DNA of 64,000 nt, taken from Ceratothoa steindachneri (Eukaryota > Arthropoda > Malacostraca > Isopoda > Cymothoidae). The notes under the pieces were generated by a model. It was given only the letters and a program-made list of their open reading frames with translations. It made no database searches and was not told where the DNA came from. Position 1 is the stretch's first letter. Each line of letters starts with the position of its first letter. The DNA lies in the NCBI GenBank assembly GCA_963969495.1, contig OZ018323.1, positions 66,220,460-66,284,459 of the forward strand. Direction: 5' to 3'. This document shows positions 10,720 through 21,010 of the stretch, one piece after another. A program made the position numbers and the translations under genes.

Positions 10720-11552
10720 TTGGCGAATGCTTCGGATCCCTCCGAGGCGGCCATGATTAGTGCCTTTCGGACACTCAATGGAACGCCGGTGAGTGTGACG
10801 CCGCACTCTACCATGAACTTAGTGAAAGGAGTGGTTTATGTGAGGGAAGGGCGGTGACATCTCCTTAAAGCTAGCCGACCCTGGAGCGGTCAAGGTCGAA
10901 CGTTTGATGAGAAAACAGGAGGGAGGGGGGCCTCGAGACCCCCCTCCCTTACACTCTTCGTCACTTTCGATTGTCACAAGCTCTGAGTTGGTGCGTGTCG
11001 GTTGTTATCGCAACCGTGTGAAGGCAGTCGTGCCACTGCCACTGCTTCGGCCATACGAATCGCTCCTGTAGACGTGTAAATTTGGAGTTACCCGAAGTCT
11101 GTGTCAGTTGCTCTAAGGCCGCACACGATAAGTCCAAATCATCTGTGGCCAAATGTGTCAATTGCAGAGAGCTGCACCCTGCTTCTTCGAAACATGGTGG
11201 TGCGTATATCCTTGAGAAAGAAATCCTGGCCGTTCAGGCTACATATCATCTTGTATTTCGCGAGGCTCAGAACTTGATACTGGTGCACCTAACGCTGCCT
11301 GGGACGTCTTATGCCTCAATGTTAAAAATGAAAAACTCTGCCTCTGTCCCCTCCAGGCCTACGAGAACGGGCGTTACCACGCCAATTCAGAACCCTTTTG
11401 CGGGTTCTACCCACCCCAGTCGCTTTAATGATACAGCTGGTGGCACAAAGGGTTCACACTCGGCCCCAGCTAAAACTAGGGCATCCCCCACCGTGACGGT
11501 TTCCCGTAAAACGAAACGGCCGCGCGCCATCACTGAGTCGTTAGACTCTTAG
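10720..11552 (+). pseudogene. C3 ORF1 (Gag-like)
   Basis: The upstream part gives LNGTPVSVTPHSTMNLVKGV, matching C2, then after shifts RVGCYRNRVKAVV, which leads into the knuckles. The first knuckle is broken: about 18 bases coding its RRCYYC part are missing. From 11082 the frame is open to a stop at 11550-11552, with CVSCSKAAHDKSK, CVNCRELHPASSKH (final Cys replaced by His), LEKEILAVQ and a Pro/Ser/Lys-rich tail ending in KTKRPRAITESLDS. The basic tail suits RNA binding. Confidence 0.8.
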
Positions 11553-11829
11553 GAGGCAATACCCTTAAAGTTGGTCATGAGGCCGTCTTCTGGGGTTCCT
11601 TAAGTTGCTCCCCGAAAGGAAGACAGCACTAAAGGAGCTTTGGCACTACGCCCACACCCAGTGCTCGGCTGGGTGATTCGAAGACGATTGATCCTCCAAA
11701 GCCAAAGGAGGGAGTCCGTCTCCGAAGCCGCCCTTCCTGCCTAAGGTTTCGAGACGGAGGGAGGAAAAGACTCGCATGTCGAGCCCAACCTTCCCCGATA
11801 AGTCCTCGCAGGCGACAGTACCAACAGCG
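11553..11829 (+). other. C3 ORF1-ORF2 linker
   Basis: After the ORF1 stop this stretch still matches C2 and C1 (caaaggagggagtccg, gacggagggaggaaaagac) but holds stops in all frames. It may be former ORF1 tail that went out of frame, or a true spacer. Confidence 0.4.
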
Positions 11830-12720
11830 CGCGAAGTTCTTTCTCCAGGAAGCGTACGGCTATTTCCGTGAGTGTCTTCTTTTCAAAGAGGGCCCCGCAT
11901 CTCCTCCGAGCAAGGTCTGGAGGGCATATTCCTTTAATGTATTTGCCGCGGCCACCAGGCCAACTGGGAGGAGCGGCGGAGGCTCGTCTCCTATCGTTTT
12001 CACTTGGCTATTTTTTTCAGGAGACCATGCTGGGTGCGTGTACCCTGCCCACTCTCCCGGGGTATATGGGTTTTGCGACCCCACCACAACGTGATGGGGG
12101 CTGGCCAGGAGGATGTGCCATTTACACCCGTCATGATGTCTCTGTTCTTATCTTTGCTTTAGATACCTCGTTTCAGGCAGTATCTCTGTATCGGCACCTC
12201 GATAGGAGGTATACTGTTATTTCCGCGTACATTTCACCGTCAGCCGACTTTGATGCGGGGGACTTCCGCCGCGTCGTGGCACGATTGCCGAGGCCCTTTC
12301 TCTTGCTCTTTGGATTTGAACAGTAGACACATCCTCTGGGAAAACTACTCGATCAATCCCAGGGATCAGGTCCTTGCTGACCTTATCGACGAGTTGGAGA
12401 TAGGTGTCCTAAATGAGGGTGAGTTTGCGCAGCAAAGCCAGAGAGCAACTTCATTTTCCTGTCTTAATCTATCTTTGTGGCCTGTGCATGCACAGCCTGA
12501 TTTGGGATGCGGAGTAGTCGATGACTTCCATGGTAGTGATCATTTTCCTATTCAAGTATCATTTTCTAGGTTGCTGTCGCCTGAGAGCCCGCCCCGGTGG
12601 TGCTTGGCGAAGGCGCAGTGGTCCGCCTTTCAGGAAAGGACTGATTTCTCTGTCTCAGTCAAGGAATTTGGGTCGGTGTACAATGCTGTTGATTTATTCT
12701 CCGGCAACCTGATCGCAGTA
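11830..12720 (+). pseudogene. C3 APE-type endonuclease domain
   Basis: The endonuclease nicks target DNA to prime reverse transcription. The reading in 11868-12326 has FQETML (catalytic Glu), GGCAIYTRHDVSV, then RRYTVISAYISPSADFDAGD and LPRPFLLLFGFEQ with a stop, where GDFN is expected. The catalytic Asp and Asn are therefore lost at a frameshift. The other frame (12250-12942) continues with NSRHILWENYS and VVDDFHGSDHFPIQVSF, which keeps the GSDHFP motif. The very N-terminal WN motif is not visible. Confidence 0.8.
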
Positions 12721-12799
12721 GACCTAACTAGTATTCCGTTTCACATTTTTGGTGATCAGCCGAGTGTGAGACGGCCCTCAAACAGAAGTGCTATGCCTA

Positions 12800-14460
12800 C
12801 ATGCGCTATAAGCTCCGCCCGAACGATTTCATTGTTGGTGAATTTCGGCGAGCTAGGGCTAGGTTCAGGTATGTTTCAAATCACACACGCCGCTCTTTCT
12901 GGCGGTCATACGTGTCTTCACTTAATGGAAAGATCCCTCTAGCAGAGGTGTGGAAGCGAGTCAAAAGGATTCGGAGCAAGTTCTCGCAGGACCCTCTTCC
13001 CCTCCCGTTCTCCATGAGAATGGGACCGCAATCTCGGACCCTACGTCCGTGGCGGTGTCCTTCGCGACTGCTTTCTCCGCGTTCTCTAGCCTGATGCTGC
13101 TACGCCAGCATTCAATGCGCGTCTTAATGTCGTGGATAACCACGAACTGGACTTTAATTCCATATACGGAGAACCTTTCAACGACAGGTTTACATTGAGT
13201 GAGTTGCGTTTCGTTCTCGCTTCGTTCGCGGACACCTTCCATGGTCCGGGCGATGTCCCGTACGCCATGCTTCAACACCTGGGTGAGCGAGGCATGGCTT
13301 TTATCTTAGATTTGTTTAACAGGATCTGGATAAAGGATATCCTCCCAAACTACTCGCGAATCGCTACTGTGCTCTTTTTTCGTAAACCGGGGAGATATCA
13401 CTCTACCCCGGCCAGTTTCCGCCCAATCTCTCTAACCTCCTGCGTGTGCAAGTTGATGGAGAAATTGATAATTGTTAGATTGCAATTTTTTCTGGACAGC
13501 AAAGTCTACCTGACTTGTGCACAGTAGGGCTTCCGTAAGTTACACTCCACGTCGGATGCTCTGCGAAACCTTCCTTCGTAAACAGCACTGCGCCAAGGTG
13601 TTTTTCGATCTAGAGAAGGCCTATGATGCCGCATGGCGATACTATATCATGGAGACTCTCCACACGATGGGGGCAAGGGGATGCTTCCCATTCTTTATAT
13701 CTGAATTTTTGCGATATCTTTGATTTCAAGTATGGGTGGATGGAGCCCTCGCCAGCTCCAATGGAGCAGGAAGAGGGTGTCCCACAGGAAAGTGTCCTCA
13801 TTGTCGCACTCTCTGCCCTGAGCGTCATCGGCACCACCTCCATGCTGCCGGAAGATTTTCTTGCTACGCTCTACTTGGATTCTTCGATTTCTCTTTTGGC
13901 GCGGCCCAGATGCCAACTCTGGAGCGTCGTCTCCAACAGGCATTGAACCGTGTTTCTCGCTATGCTGAAGCACACAGGCTTAGGTTTTTCTTGGATAAGA
14001 CTAAGGTTGGTGCACTTCTACAGCCATCCATGGCTCCACCCTGATCCAGACTTCAATCTTAATGGGGTTCGCCGGGAAGTCGTGGATTCGTACTGTTTCC
14101 TTGGTCTTGTATTTGACCGACGTCTAACCTGGGAGGCTCATATTCGTAGCCTTAGGTTTTTTTTTTACCCGCGCCATGGATATTCTTCGTTCCGTCGCGT
14201 TCAGCACCTTTGGTTGTAATAGGGGCTACTGCCTTACTTTTTTATCGATCTTTTGTTGTTTCGAAGCTCGACTACAGATGTGAGTTTTATGAATCCGCAG
14301 CCGAGCGTGTATTGCGGGAGGTGGACTCTATCCACCACTCCGGCCTTCGCCTGGCAACCGGTGCCTTCCGCACATCCCCCATTGAGAGCCTACTGGTCGA
14401 TGCTGGGGATATTCCACTCGCTCTGCGGCATGCACATTGCATTGTGCCCCTGTACGTGTG
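12800..14460 (+). pseudogene. C3 reverse transcriptase
   Basis: The reading starts with the linker block RRARARFRYVSNHTRRSFWR, goes to GPGDVPYAMLQHLGERG, FFRKPGRYHSTPASFRPIS and LTSCVCKLMEK (13132-13527), shifts frame, and shows motif A FFDLEKAYDAAW (13517-13723). The catalytic YVDD box has become LYLDSS near 13870, and several shifts surround it. The thumb follows with LGLVFDRRLTWEAHIRSL and FYRSFVVSKLDYRCEFYESA up to 14461. It is inactive. Confidence 0.85.
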
Positions 14461-14689
14461 AGGTGAGCGCGATTTCTCCCTCACTTGCTAACGGCTATCA
14501 CTGCCTCGGCGGCCGATCTCGACGGTGCCTATGCCGCCGAGAGATGCCATTCATACCCTAAGCCCTTTGGGTTTAGTGATTGAAAATTACTTCGAGAGCT
14601 CGGTAAAGCTCTCGGGCCTCTTCTCCCAAAGCTTCTACAGAGCCTGGAGTATTGCGTTCGACCTTTTTGGAGCACACTTCGTGTCACTC

Positions 14690-15400
14690 TCGATTTGGCC
14701 ACTGTACACGGATGCCAGGAGGAATTAGGTTCAAATCCGTATCCCTCTCTCTAACGTCAGAGAAGCCTTACCAAGCGATGAGTCTGTTTTCACGCCCGAA
14801 TTGGTTGCAGTACAGCGCTCGGTAGTGGAGCTAACGCGTCATGACCGGTTTGAAGAAGGGTTTGTGATATTTAGTGACTCACAAAGCGCCATGAGTGCTC
14901 CCGTGGTACTGAAATCGAAACACCCCCTGGTTCGCAGTATCCGTGATGCCACGGTAACCGCGAATCGGGTGGATGTCGAGATTATCTTTTGCTTGGTTCC
15001 TAGAAATGGTAATTGCGGGGAATCAATGCGCTAATGAGGGCGCCAAAAAGTCAGCGAGGACTGGGAGACCAGACCAGCGTTTCGCCCTTTCTTACACCGA
15101 CTACATGGCATGAATCAGGTCAGCCCTCTGGGCTGATTGGCAAATACGATGGGAGATGGCCTAGAGGGAACTAAAGTTGTTTGTCATCGTGCTACGACTG
15201 TTCCCATGGACATACCCGCCAATACCACGACGGCTTCAAGTCGCTTTCGGTCGTCTTCGAATTGGGCTCACTCGCGGGACGCACTGCCATTTGATTGAGC
15301 GGTCGCCTTGCACCTTTTTTCGACGCCTGCATTGTCCCTCAGACTGTTTGACACAATTTTTTTTAATGCTTCGTGACCGGGACAAGCGGGGTCGGTACTG
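14690..15400 (+). pseudogene. C3 RNase H domain
   Basis: Visible pieces are LYTDARRN with a stop, FTPELVAVQRSVVELTRH, VIFSDSQSAMSAPVVLKSKH (the Asp site) and IRDATVTANRVDVEIIF, open from 14801 to 15034. The HVGIAGNE-like box has decayed to RNGNCGESM. The C-terminal part, FPWTYPPIPRRLQVAFGRLR then HLIERSPCTF, lies in 15177-15330. The zinc ligands after it are mostly lost. Confidence 0.75.
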
Positions 15401-15939
15401 CTTGCCCTTTGTACTCGTGACGTGTTCATTCACACTAACTTGTGGACTATCTGACTTTTTGCAAGAGCCTAATCTCCTCCATCTTATTGACTCTGATGTT
15501 GGTTTTTCTTTTGTTTTCTTTGATGTTATTTTGGTCGTTGTTTTGTTTTTTTTTATTTGTAGCCTAGTATTAGGCTTGAGATTGAGTACGGCGACTTAAG
15601 CCCTTTCACGCATTCGCCAAATAGGCGCAAGGAAAAAATGGAGAGGAAGATCTTTTTGAAAAACTGCTGAATGTGTGGAAAGGATTACAAAACTTACTCG
15701 GCTCGAAATATTTGAAATAATGAGACGCTGTTGAAATCATTTTAACACCCGCCACCTACCTACTTATCCCCCCTCCCCCTACACTCTTCCTGGTTCTCAT
15801 CCTACGAACCTGGTCATAGTAAAAATGGTTCGTTCTGAGATGGTCATGAGGGGGCAGTATGAGATGAGATGAGCAGTGTTATCAGGTTGCAGCGGGGAAA
15901 TTCAGTCGGGGGAGGGGAGAATAATATTTTTTTTCTTCA

Positions 15940-17170
15940 TGCAGTTTAGGGCGTAGCGGTTCCCTGATTGCAGGCGGGTCAGTGAGACTCGGCGATCTAG
16001 GGTTGTTTCGGAATGGGTAGATATCGGGGGTTGGATTAGGGTGTTATGCCGCTAGTCTTCAAGTATTGTGCGTGTAAAGTTGGTGTGTATGTGTTCTGTT
16101 ATCTAGTAATTGGATGTAAGGTCGGCGGCGTTGGTTTGGGGGTTCTTGGGGTGAGGGTAGGCGTGGCGTGGAAGAGCAGTTTAATGAAAAACTATGCCAT
16201 GTTTAGGTGGTCTTTGAGTGGGAGAATTTTCATTTCAGCGTGCAGATGGTCTCTTAGGGTTGTTTTGTGCAGCCAGTTACGATCCGGAGGGCATTGTTTG
16301 GGACTGTTTGTATCTTGTGTATTAGATGTGGTTGATGGCATCCCCAGCGTGGGATGCGAAATTCAGTTTTGTACGGATTAAGTCTCTTTAAAATGTTGGT
16401 TTTTTGCGTTGTTCGAAGTTGCCGTTTGTGAGTGTTCTGAAAAATGTTGAAGAATTCAGAAATGACCTTCGACGTAATGTTTGTGTTGAGTGAAAGTCAA
16501 CACAGAACTGTTGGATTACAGTTTCTGTGTAGAGGTTTACCATGGATCAAGATATGGGCAGTATCCTCTTTGTTGCTTATCATGGCTAAAGAGGGTGAAT
16601 AGATTTTTTGGGGTGGGGGAGGGATGCTGGTGGTATTTTGTTCAGCATGACTCAGGTTTTGAAGGAGTTGTATTTATCTAAATAGGCTTGTGGCGGTTGT
16701 GCGTATAGAGGTGGGTTGGTATGTTATGGATAAGGCATCATCATAGATGTTTAGTCAGACTATTTTGGAAGTGGTCCGAGTGTGTCATGCAGGAAAAGGT
16801 CGAAGAAGATGGAGTAGAGGATGGCATCTTGGGGGACCTCATCGAAAATATTTTTCTTTTGGATTGAGTTCTGTGTTGGAGGACTTGGCTATGTATTTTA
16901 GAAAGTTTGTTAGCCAATTTTTATCAATGGTGTAGTAGTTGATGTCCTGTATTTTTTGTCTGAGGATGTGGCGTGGGATGGTGTCGATGGCTTTGCTGGT
17001 GTCTATTTCGGTCATGAATGTGCGTTGTAGGGGACTGTTTTGGTTGAAGCATTCTAAAATATGAGTTGTCATGGTGATCGATAGTATGGTTGTCGTTTTT
17101 CTCTGGTACTGATAGGTATGTGAGAGTGGTGTGATTGGTTTAATTCTATTGAGGAATAGTTTTTCTAGTG
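15940..17170 (-). pseudogene. Second-type non-LTR reverse transcriptase relic
   Basis: On the minus strand 17072-16839 gives EIDTSKAIDTIPRHILRQKI and NWLTNFLKYIAKSS, an RT motif A region (usual DLSKAFDTV) with its following helix, then VPQDAILYSIFFDLFL, a decayed PQGSVLSPTLF box. Further left, near 16300-16190, the frames give NALRIVTGCTK and HLHAEMKILPLKDHLNMA, a C-terminal block seen in Jockey-like ORF2 proteins. The last part (SLTRLQSGNRYALNCMK near 15945) resembles the LxQLRSGHCxLLNSYLH end. The catalytic YxDD box is not visible and stops are many. It is clearly not family A, B or C. Confidence 0.6.
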
Positions 17171-17589
17171 TTTTTGAGAATGTTGAGAGGAGTGAAATAC
17201 AGTACCGTCCGAAAAGATCAGAACGCCTATATTTATATTACATCTGCCATAACATTCTATGGCAGGAAATGTCAAACCATCATCGGGAATAGAGGTCTTA
17301 GAGGTCTCCACATTAAATATGAATTACTTGTACAAATGTTTTCCAATGATACTTTAATCGCTATATTCCAATAGAAATTTGTTTCCGCTGTCGTTCGCAT
17401 CATCTTATACACTTCAATTCTTTTTAGTAAATTGTTTATTTGCTGATAACTTTTTCTTTTATTTGCATCCAAGTTTTCATAACTTACACCCATACGTATG
17501 CCTGTTTCCAAATGGAAGGGATCATGTTGTGTACCAGGAGTCGTTGAAGCTGGTTCTACAAGCTTGTGGAATCAAGTTACTTTTGATAG

Positions 17590-18008
17590 CTTTGAGATGT
17601 TTGTGTGCTTAAAACGCACAGAATGTGGAAAAATTGTGTTCATTCCGTAATAATGTTTAATGCCAGCGCATTCGTGGAAACCAGAAAGACTATCTTACGT
17701 GAATGTAATTGTGCTAACTTTTACTTATAAAAAGTGGGGAAAAGGTCCCTCAAGTAATTAAAGTAACCGGAATTTATAAACAGGCAGTGGTTGACTGGTT
17801 CAACTTTTGTCGCGAAGTTTGCCTCGTAGCTGAACTACGACGCTTCTCAAATTGGCGACGGGCCAGAAAGCGTGTCGAGATAACTGAAGTAATTTCAACA
17901 GAAAAAAAAACACCAGAAGCATCACGTAGAACAGTCGGTGTTTGGGGGAGTGGATCAAAGAGAGGTCATATTAAGGTCATATTAGATCAGGAAGGTTATG
18001 TTATGTAG
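17590..18008 (+). pseudogene. Merlin-like (IS1016/ISXO2-type) transposase relic
   Basis: The open part 17787-18008 reads VDWFNFCREVCL then RRARKRVEITE, and ends in VGVWGSGSKRG. This resembles the ISXO2-like DDE domain (VDWxNFxREVC, then IGGPGKVVEIDES, then WVFGG) found in Merlin DNA transposons. The first acidic residue area is changed to EITE and the normal GGPG is lost. Upstream, in another frame, CLKRTECGKIVFIP resembles the CxxxxC zinc-binding N-terminus, followed by LSYVNVIVLTFTYKKWGKG. The fragment ends before the later catalytic residues. Terminal repeats were not found. Confidence 0.5.
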
Positions 18009-18980
18009 GTGGGTAGGTTAGGGGGTATATTAGGTCATAATAAAAATAAATCATAAACGTATTAGCCAACCCAGTGTCTTCTTATCTGGCCTACCGATGC
18101 CTTGGCAATATTTCCGAACTGAATTAGAATTGGTATCAAATTTTAAAGCCGTGAATACATGATTGGGGTTAAAAATTAGTCATAGGCTATTTGAAAAACG
18201 TCCCGATTGCCTTAATCGCGGCGATTTTGCGACGCAGGTCATTTTGTTTCTTATAGTTTGGCCCTAGGCGTTCGTTTCTCCTGACATCATCATGAAGCTT
18301 ACGTTTTGTTGTTAACATGACAACATGTGTTGGCATGACCGGTAACATCTAGGGGCCAAATGAGGTAATTTGGGATTGACAATTGAATCGAAGCTTTTTC
18401 ATAACGTAATGAGAAACGAAGGTTGCTAAAGTATCCGAAACATAAAGACAGGCGTCACAAAATTGCCGTGGCTAAGTTAATCGAAACCTTTTTTTCCAAA
18501 TCCTCCCCCCAATAAAAATGGGCAGCTCATTTTCTGAGGGGCTTGATTAGATTGAGTAACATTTTTTTTAAATTGACAACAAGAAAGGAAAGTCATTGTT
18601 TCTCTCGTCTATCTTGTTGCCTCTGCTGATGCTGTCTTTCAGGACAGAGAGTGAAAGAATCTCCGAAAGTGAATGGAGGCGTTCGTCAATCGAACTTGTT
18701 CCAGGAACTTTTCAAATGCCATAAAAGCTCCCATCTAGGAACTAATTAATTTTGTTTTTTTAATTCATTTCATTCTTTAATTGTACGTCCCCTGCATCAT
18801 TATTTTATGATTTTGTTTGTTTAGGTTTGTTTTTTGGCGTTGACAGACCCACTAAAAGTGGACCCGAAATGGGACTCAATCCAGCAACAAACCACATCTA
18901 CTGTCATTTAAAATTGCTCAAGTTTGAAGCGACTTTTTCATGGATTTACGCCCGAGCTCCATTGTAAAAAAAAAAAGAGT
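18009..18980. other. No recognisable gene
   Basis: AT-rich DNA without a domain, tandem array or terminal repeat that I can support. Confidence 0.4.
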
Positions 18981-18984
18981 CGCG

Positions 18985-19790
18985 CTACTTTGTCTCCACG
19001 AAGTCAAACTTGTCCGAGGCCGGAGATCCAAACCGTTGCCAGTACTCGAATTAAGGGACAAAATTGTCCGAGACCAGAGATCTAAACGTAGCCAGTACTG
19101 GAAGGGATAGAGAGGCTTGTGCAAGACCGGAGCTCAAAAATGTTGCCAGTACTGGAATGGATAGCAAGTTTGTCCAAGACCGGAGCTCAAAAATGTTGCC
19201 AGTACTGGAATGGATAGCAAGTTTGTCCAAGACCGGAGATACAAACCGTTACCAGTACAAGAATGGAAGGACAATCTTGTCCGAGTACTGGTGCCAGTAT
19301 TGGAATAGATGGAAAAACTTGGCGTAAACCGAAGATCCAAACAGTTGCCACTACTGAAATGAATGGATAAGCTTGTCAGATACCAGATCCAAACCAATTG
19401 TCACCACTGGAATGGATGGACAACCTTGTCCAAAACTGTAGATCACTACTGAAATTGATTGAAAAGGTTTATCTGAAACTGGGGATCAATACTGTTGCCA
19501 CTACTAGAATAGCTGGACAACCTTGTCCGAGACCAAAGATCAATATTATTACCAGTACTGGAATGGATGGTCAAGCTTGTCCGAGACCGCAGATCCAAAC
19601 CATTTCCACTCCTGGAATGGATGGACAATCTTATCCAAAGCTAGAGATCAATACTGTTGCTGCTAGTGGAATGGATATACAACTTTGTCCGAATTTGGAG
19701 ATTAATAATATTGGAATGGATGGACAAGCTTGTCCGAGACTGGAGACCCAAACAGTCCTCGCACAGGAATATGAGGATAAGCTTGAAAGA
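18985..19790 (+). repeat. 53-bp minisatellite, about 15 degenerate units
   Basis: The unit reads approximately gttgccagtactggaatgg, then atggacaagcttgtcc, then gagaccggagatccaaac. Neighbouring units in the best part (ttgcc at 19143, 19196 and ttacc at 19249) are exactly 53 bp apart; others are 42-54 bp apart. As 53 is not divisible by 3, the open frames here are chance and I do not call them genes. Confidence 0.8.
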
Positions 19791-20814
19791 GGGCGTTTGA
19801 CCTGTGTTGGGTCTCACAGGAAGTGATTCTGAGGAGGGAATGGAATTTATTTATTATCGAGACGAGGAAATGAGTAACAAATGATTAGTAGAATGATAAA
19901 AAGTAAATGTCCATCGATTTGAAACCATTCCTTCGTTACTCATTTATGATACTTGCACCACCTCTCCCTTTTCACTCGTGGACGAGGTCTCCCTGCTAGA
20001 TAATGAAATTTACATACAGATCAGAATTACAATCGCTGGCTTTTCAGGGGTTAGTCTTCTTTGGGGAAGGTAGGGGTAGACAAACCGTAGTACTGTTTTA
20101 TGGCTCGGACCAACAAACAGGGAACCCACTGTGGCCCAAGGAAGAACCACCCGTTCCGCGTTAGGGGAGTGTGGTAATGAAAACCCCTTTTGACATGTTA
20201 CAAAAAGGAAGAATGATTTGCTATGGGCGAAGAGAGACGAGAAAAAGAACCTACCTGCGCCCCCATTTCAGATTCAGTGCAACGTCAAACGCCAAATTTT
20301 TTCGCGTCTCCTCCTTTGCTCAGAATCGAGTCAGTTACAAAGGCGTAGAAATCCAACCTAATCTTCTTCCCTTGACTAAAATACGCCCCCCCCCTCCCCA
20401 CACACATACTACCCGCTAATAACAGACTTGATAAACAAGATTTTTTGTTACACGCACATACGTGCACACATACACATAAGCGCGCCCAAAATCAAAAGGG
20501 ATCAATTCATTTCTCTGGTCGAAATTCGTAACTTTGATAATTTTGACTCCCCCTCCCCCCTCGCCCGTCTCTCCATCCGAACATTTGAGAATCATTTAGC
20601 TCCCTTTAATTAGCGGATTTCTTCGGGGAACCATATAATATATCGCCCCTGCTATTATCGTCAGTCTCGGTTCGACCAAATCTTTTTCCTCGACGCGTTA
20701 AAACACGACTTTCAAATCCTTTGGTGCATCATTAATAACCTCGGCGCCATCTGGCGGTGAAGATAAAAGAATGTCATTCTTCAACTCCTAATATTAACCG
20801 CAGTTTCGAGCAAA
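19791..20814. other. No recognisable gene
   Basis: No conserved coding block or repeat was found. A short C-rich and CA-rich patch lies at 20385-20410. Confidence 0.4.
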
Positions 20815-21010
20815 TAAAAATGTTCAGCAGTTTGAACATATCTTTGTAGTGTTCATAATTTTTAACTTTCTTGGCAGTGTTCATAAGTTTGAATAGTATT
20901 GAAAATGTTCAGAATTTTGACCCTCTTGGAAGTGTTCAATATTTAGAATATTCTTAAAAATTTATAGTTGTGAAAATTCTTGAAAATGTTCCTAATTATG
21001 AACATTCTTG
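20815..21010 (+). repeat. Degenerate tandem repeat around gtgttcataa
   Basis: Variants of aaaatgttcagaattttgaa and cttggcagtgttcataa occur five or six times at 30-50 bp steps. A similar patch is at 24335-24400. Both look like decayed minisatellite DNA. Confidence 0.5.

Larger units (their letters stand above)
10475..15630 (+). mobile_element. Non-LTR family C, nearly full copy C3
   Basis: This is the longest family C copy. In order it has a 5' UTR (10475-10690) with the block ccgccgtgctgacgggc at 10525-10541 shared with element B, ORF1 (10720-11552), endonuclease (11830-12720), RT (12800-14460), RNase H (14690-15400) and a 3' UTR with the family palindrome at 15562-15575 and acggcgact after it. 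Every domain has frameshifts or stops and two catalytic motifs are altered. Length is about 5.1 kb, near the normal size for I-superfamily elements. Neither target duplication nor tail can be resolved. Confidence 0.85.
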
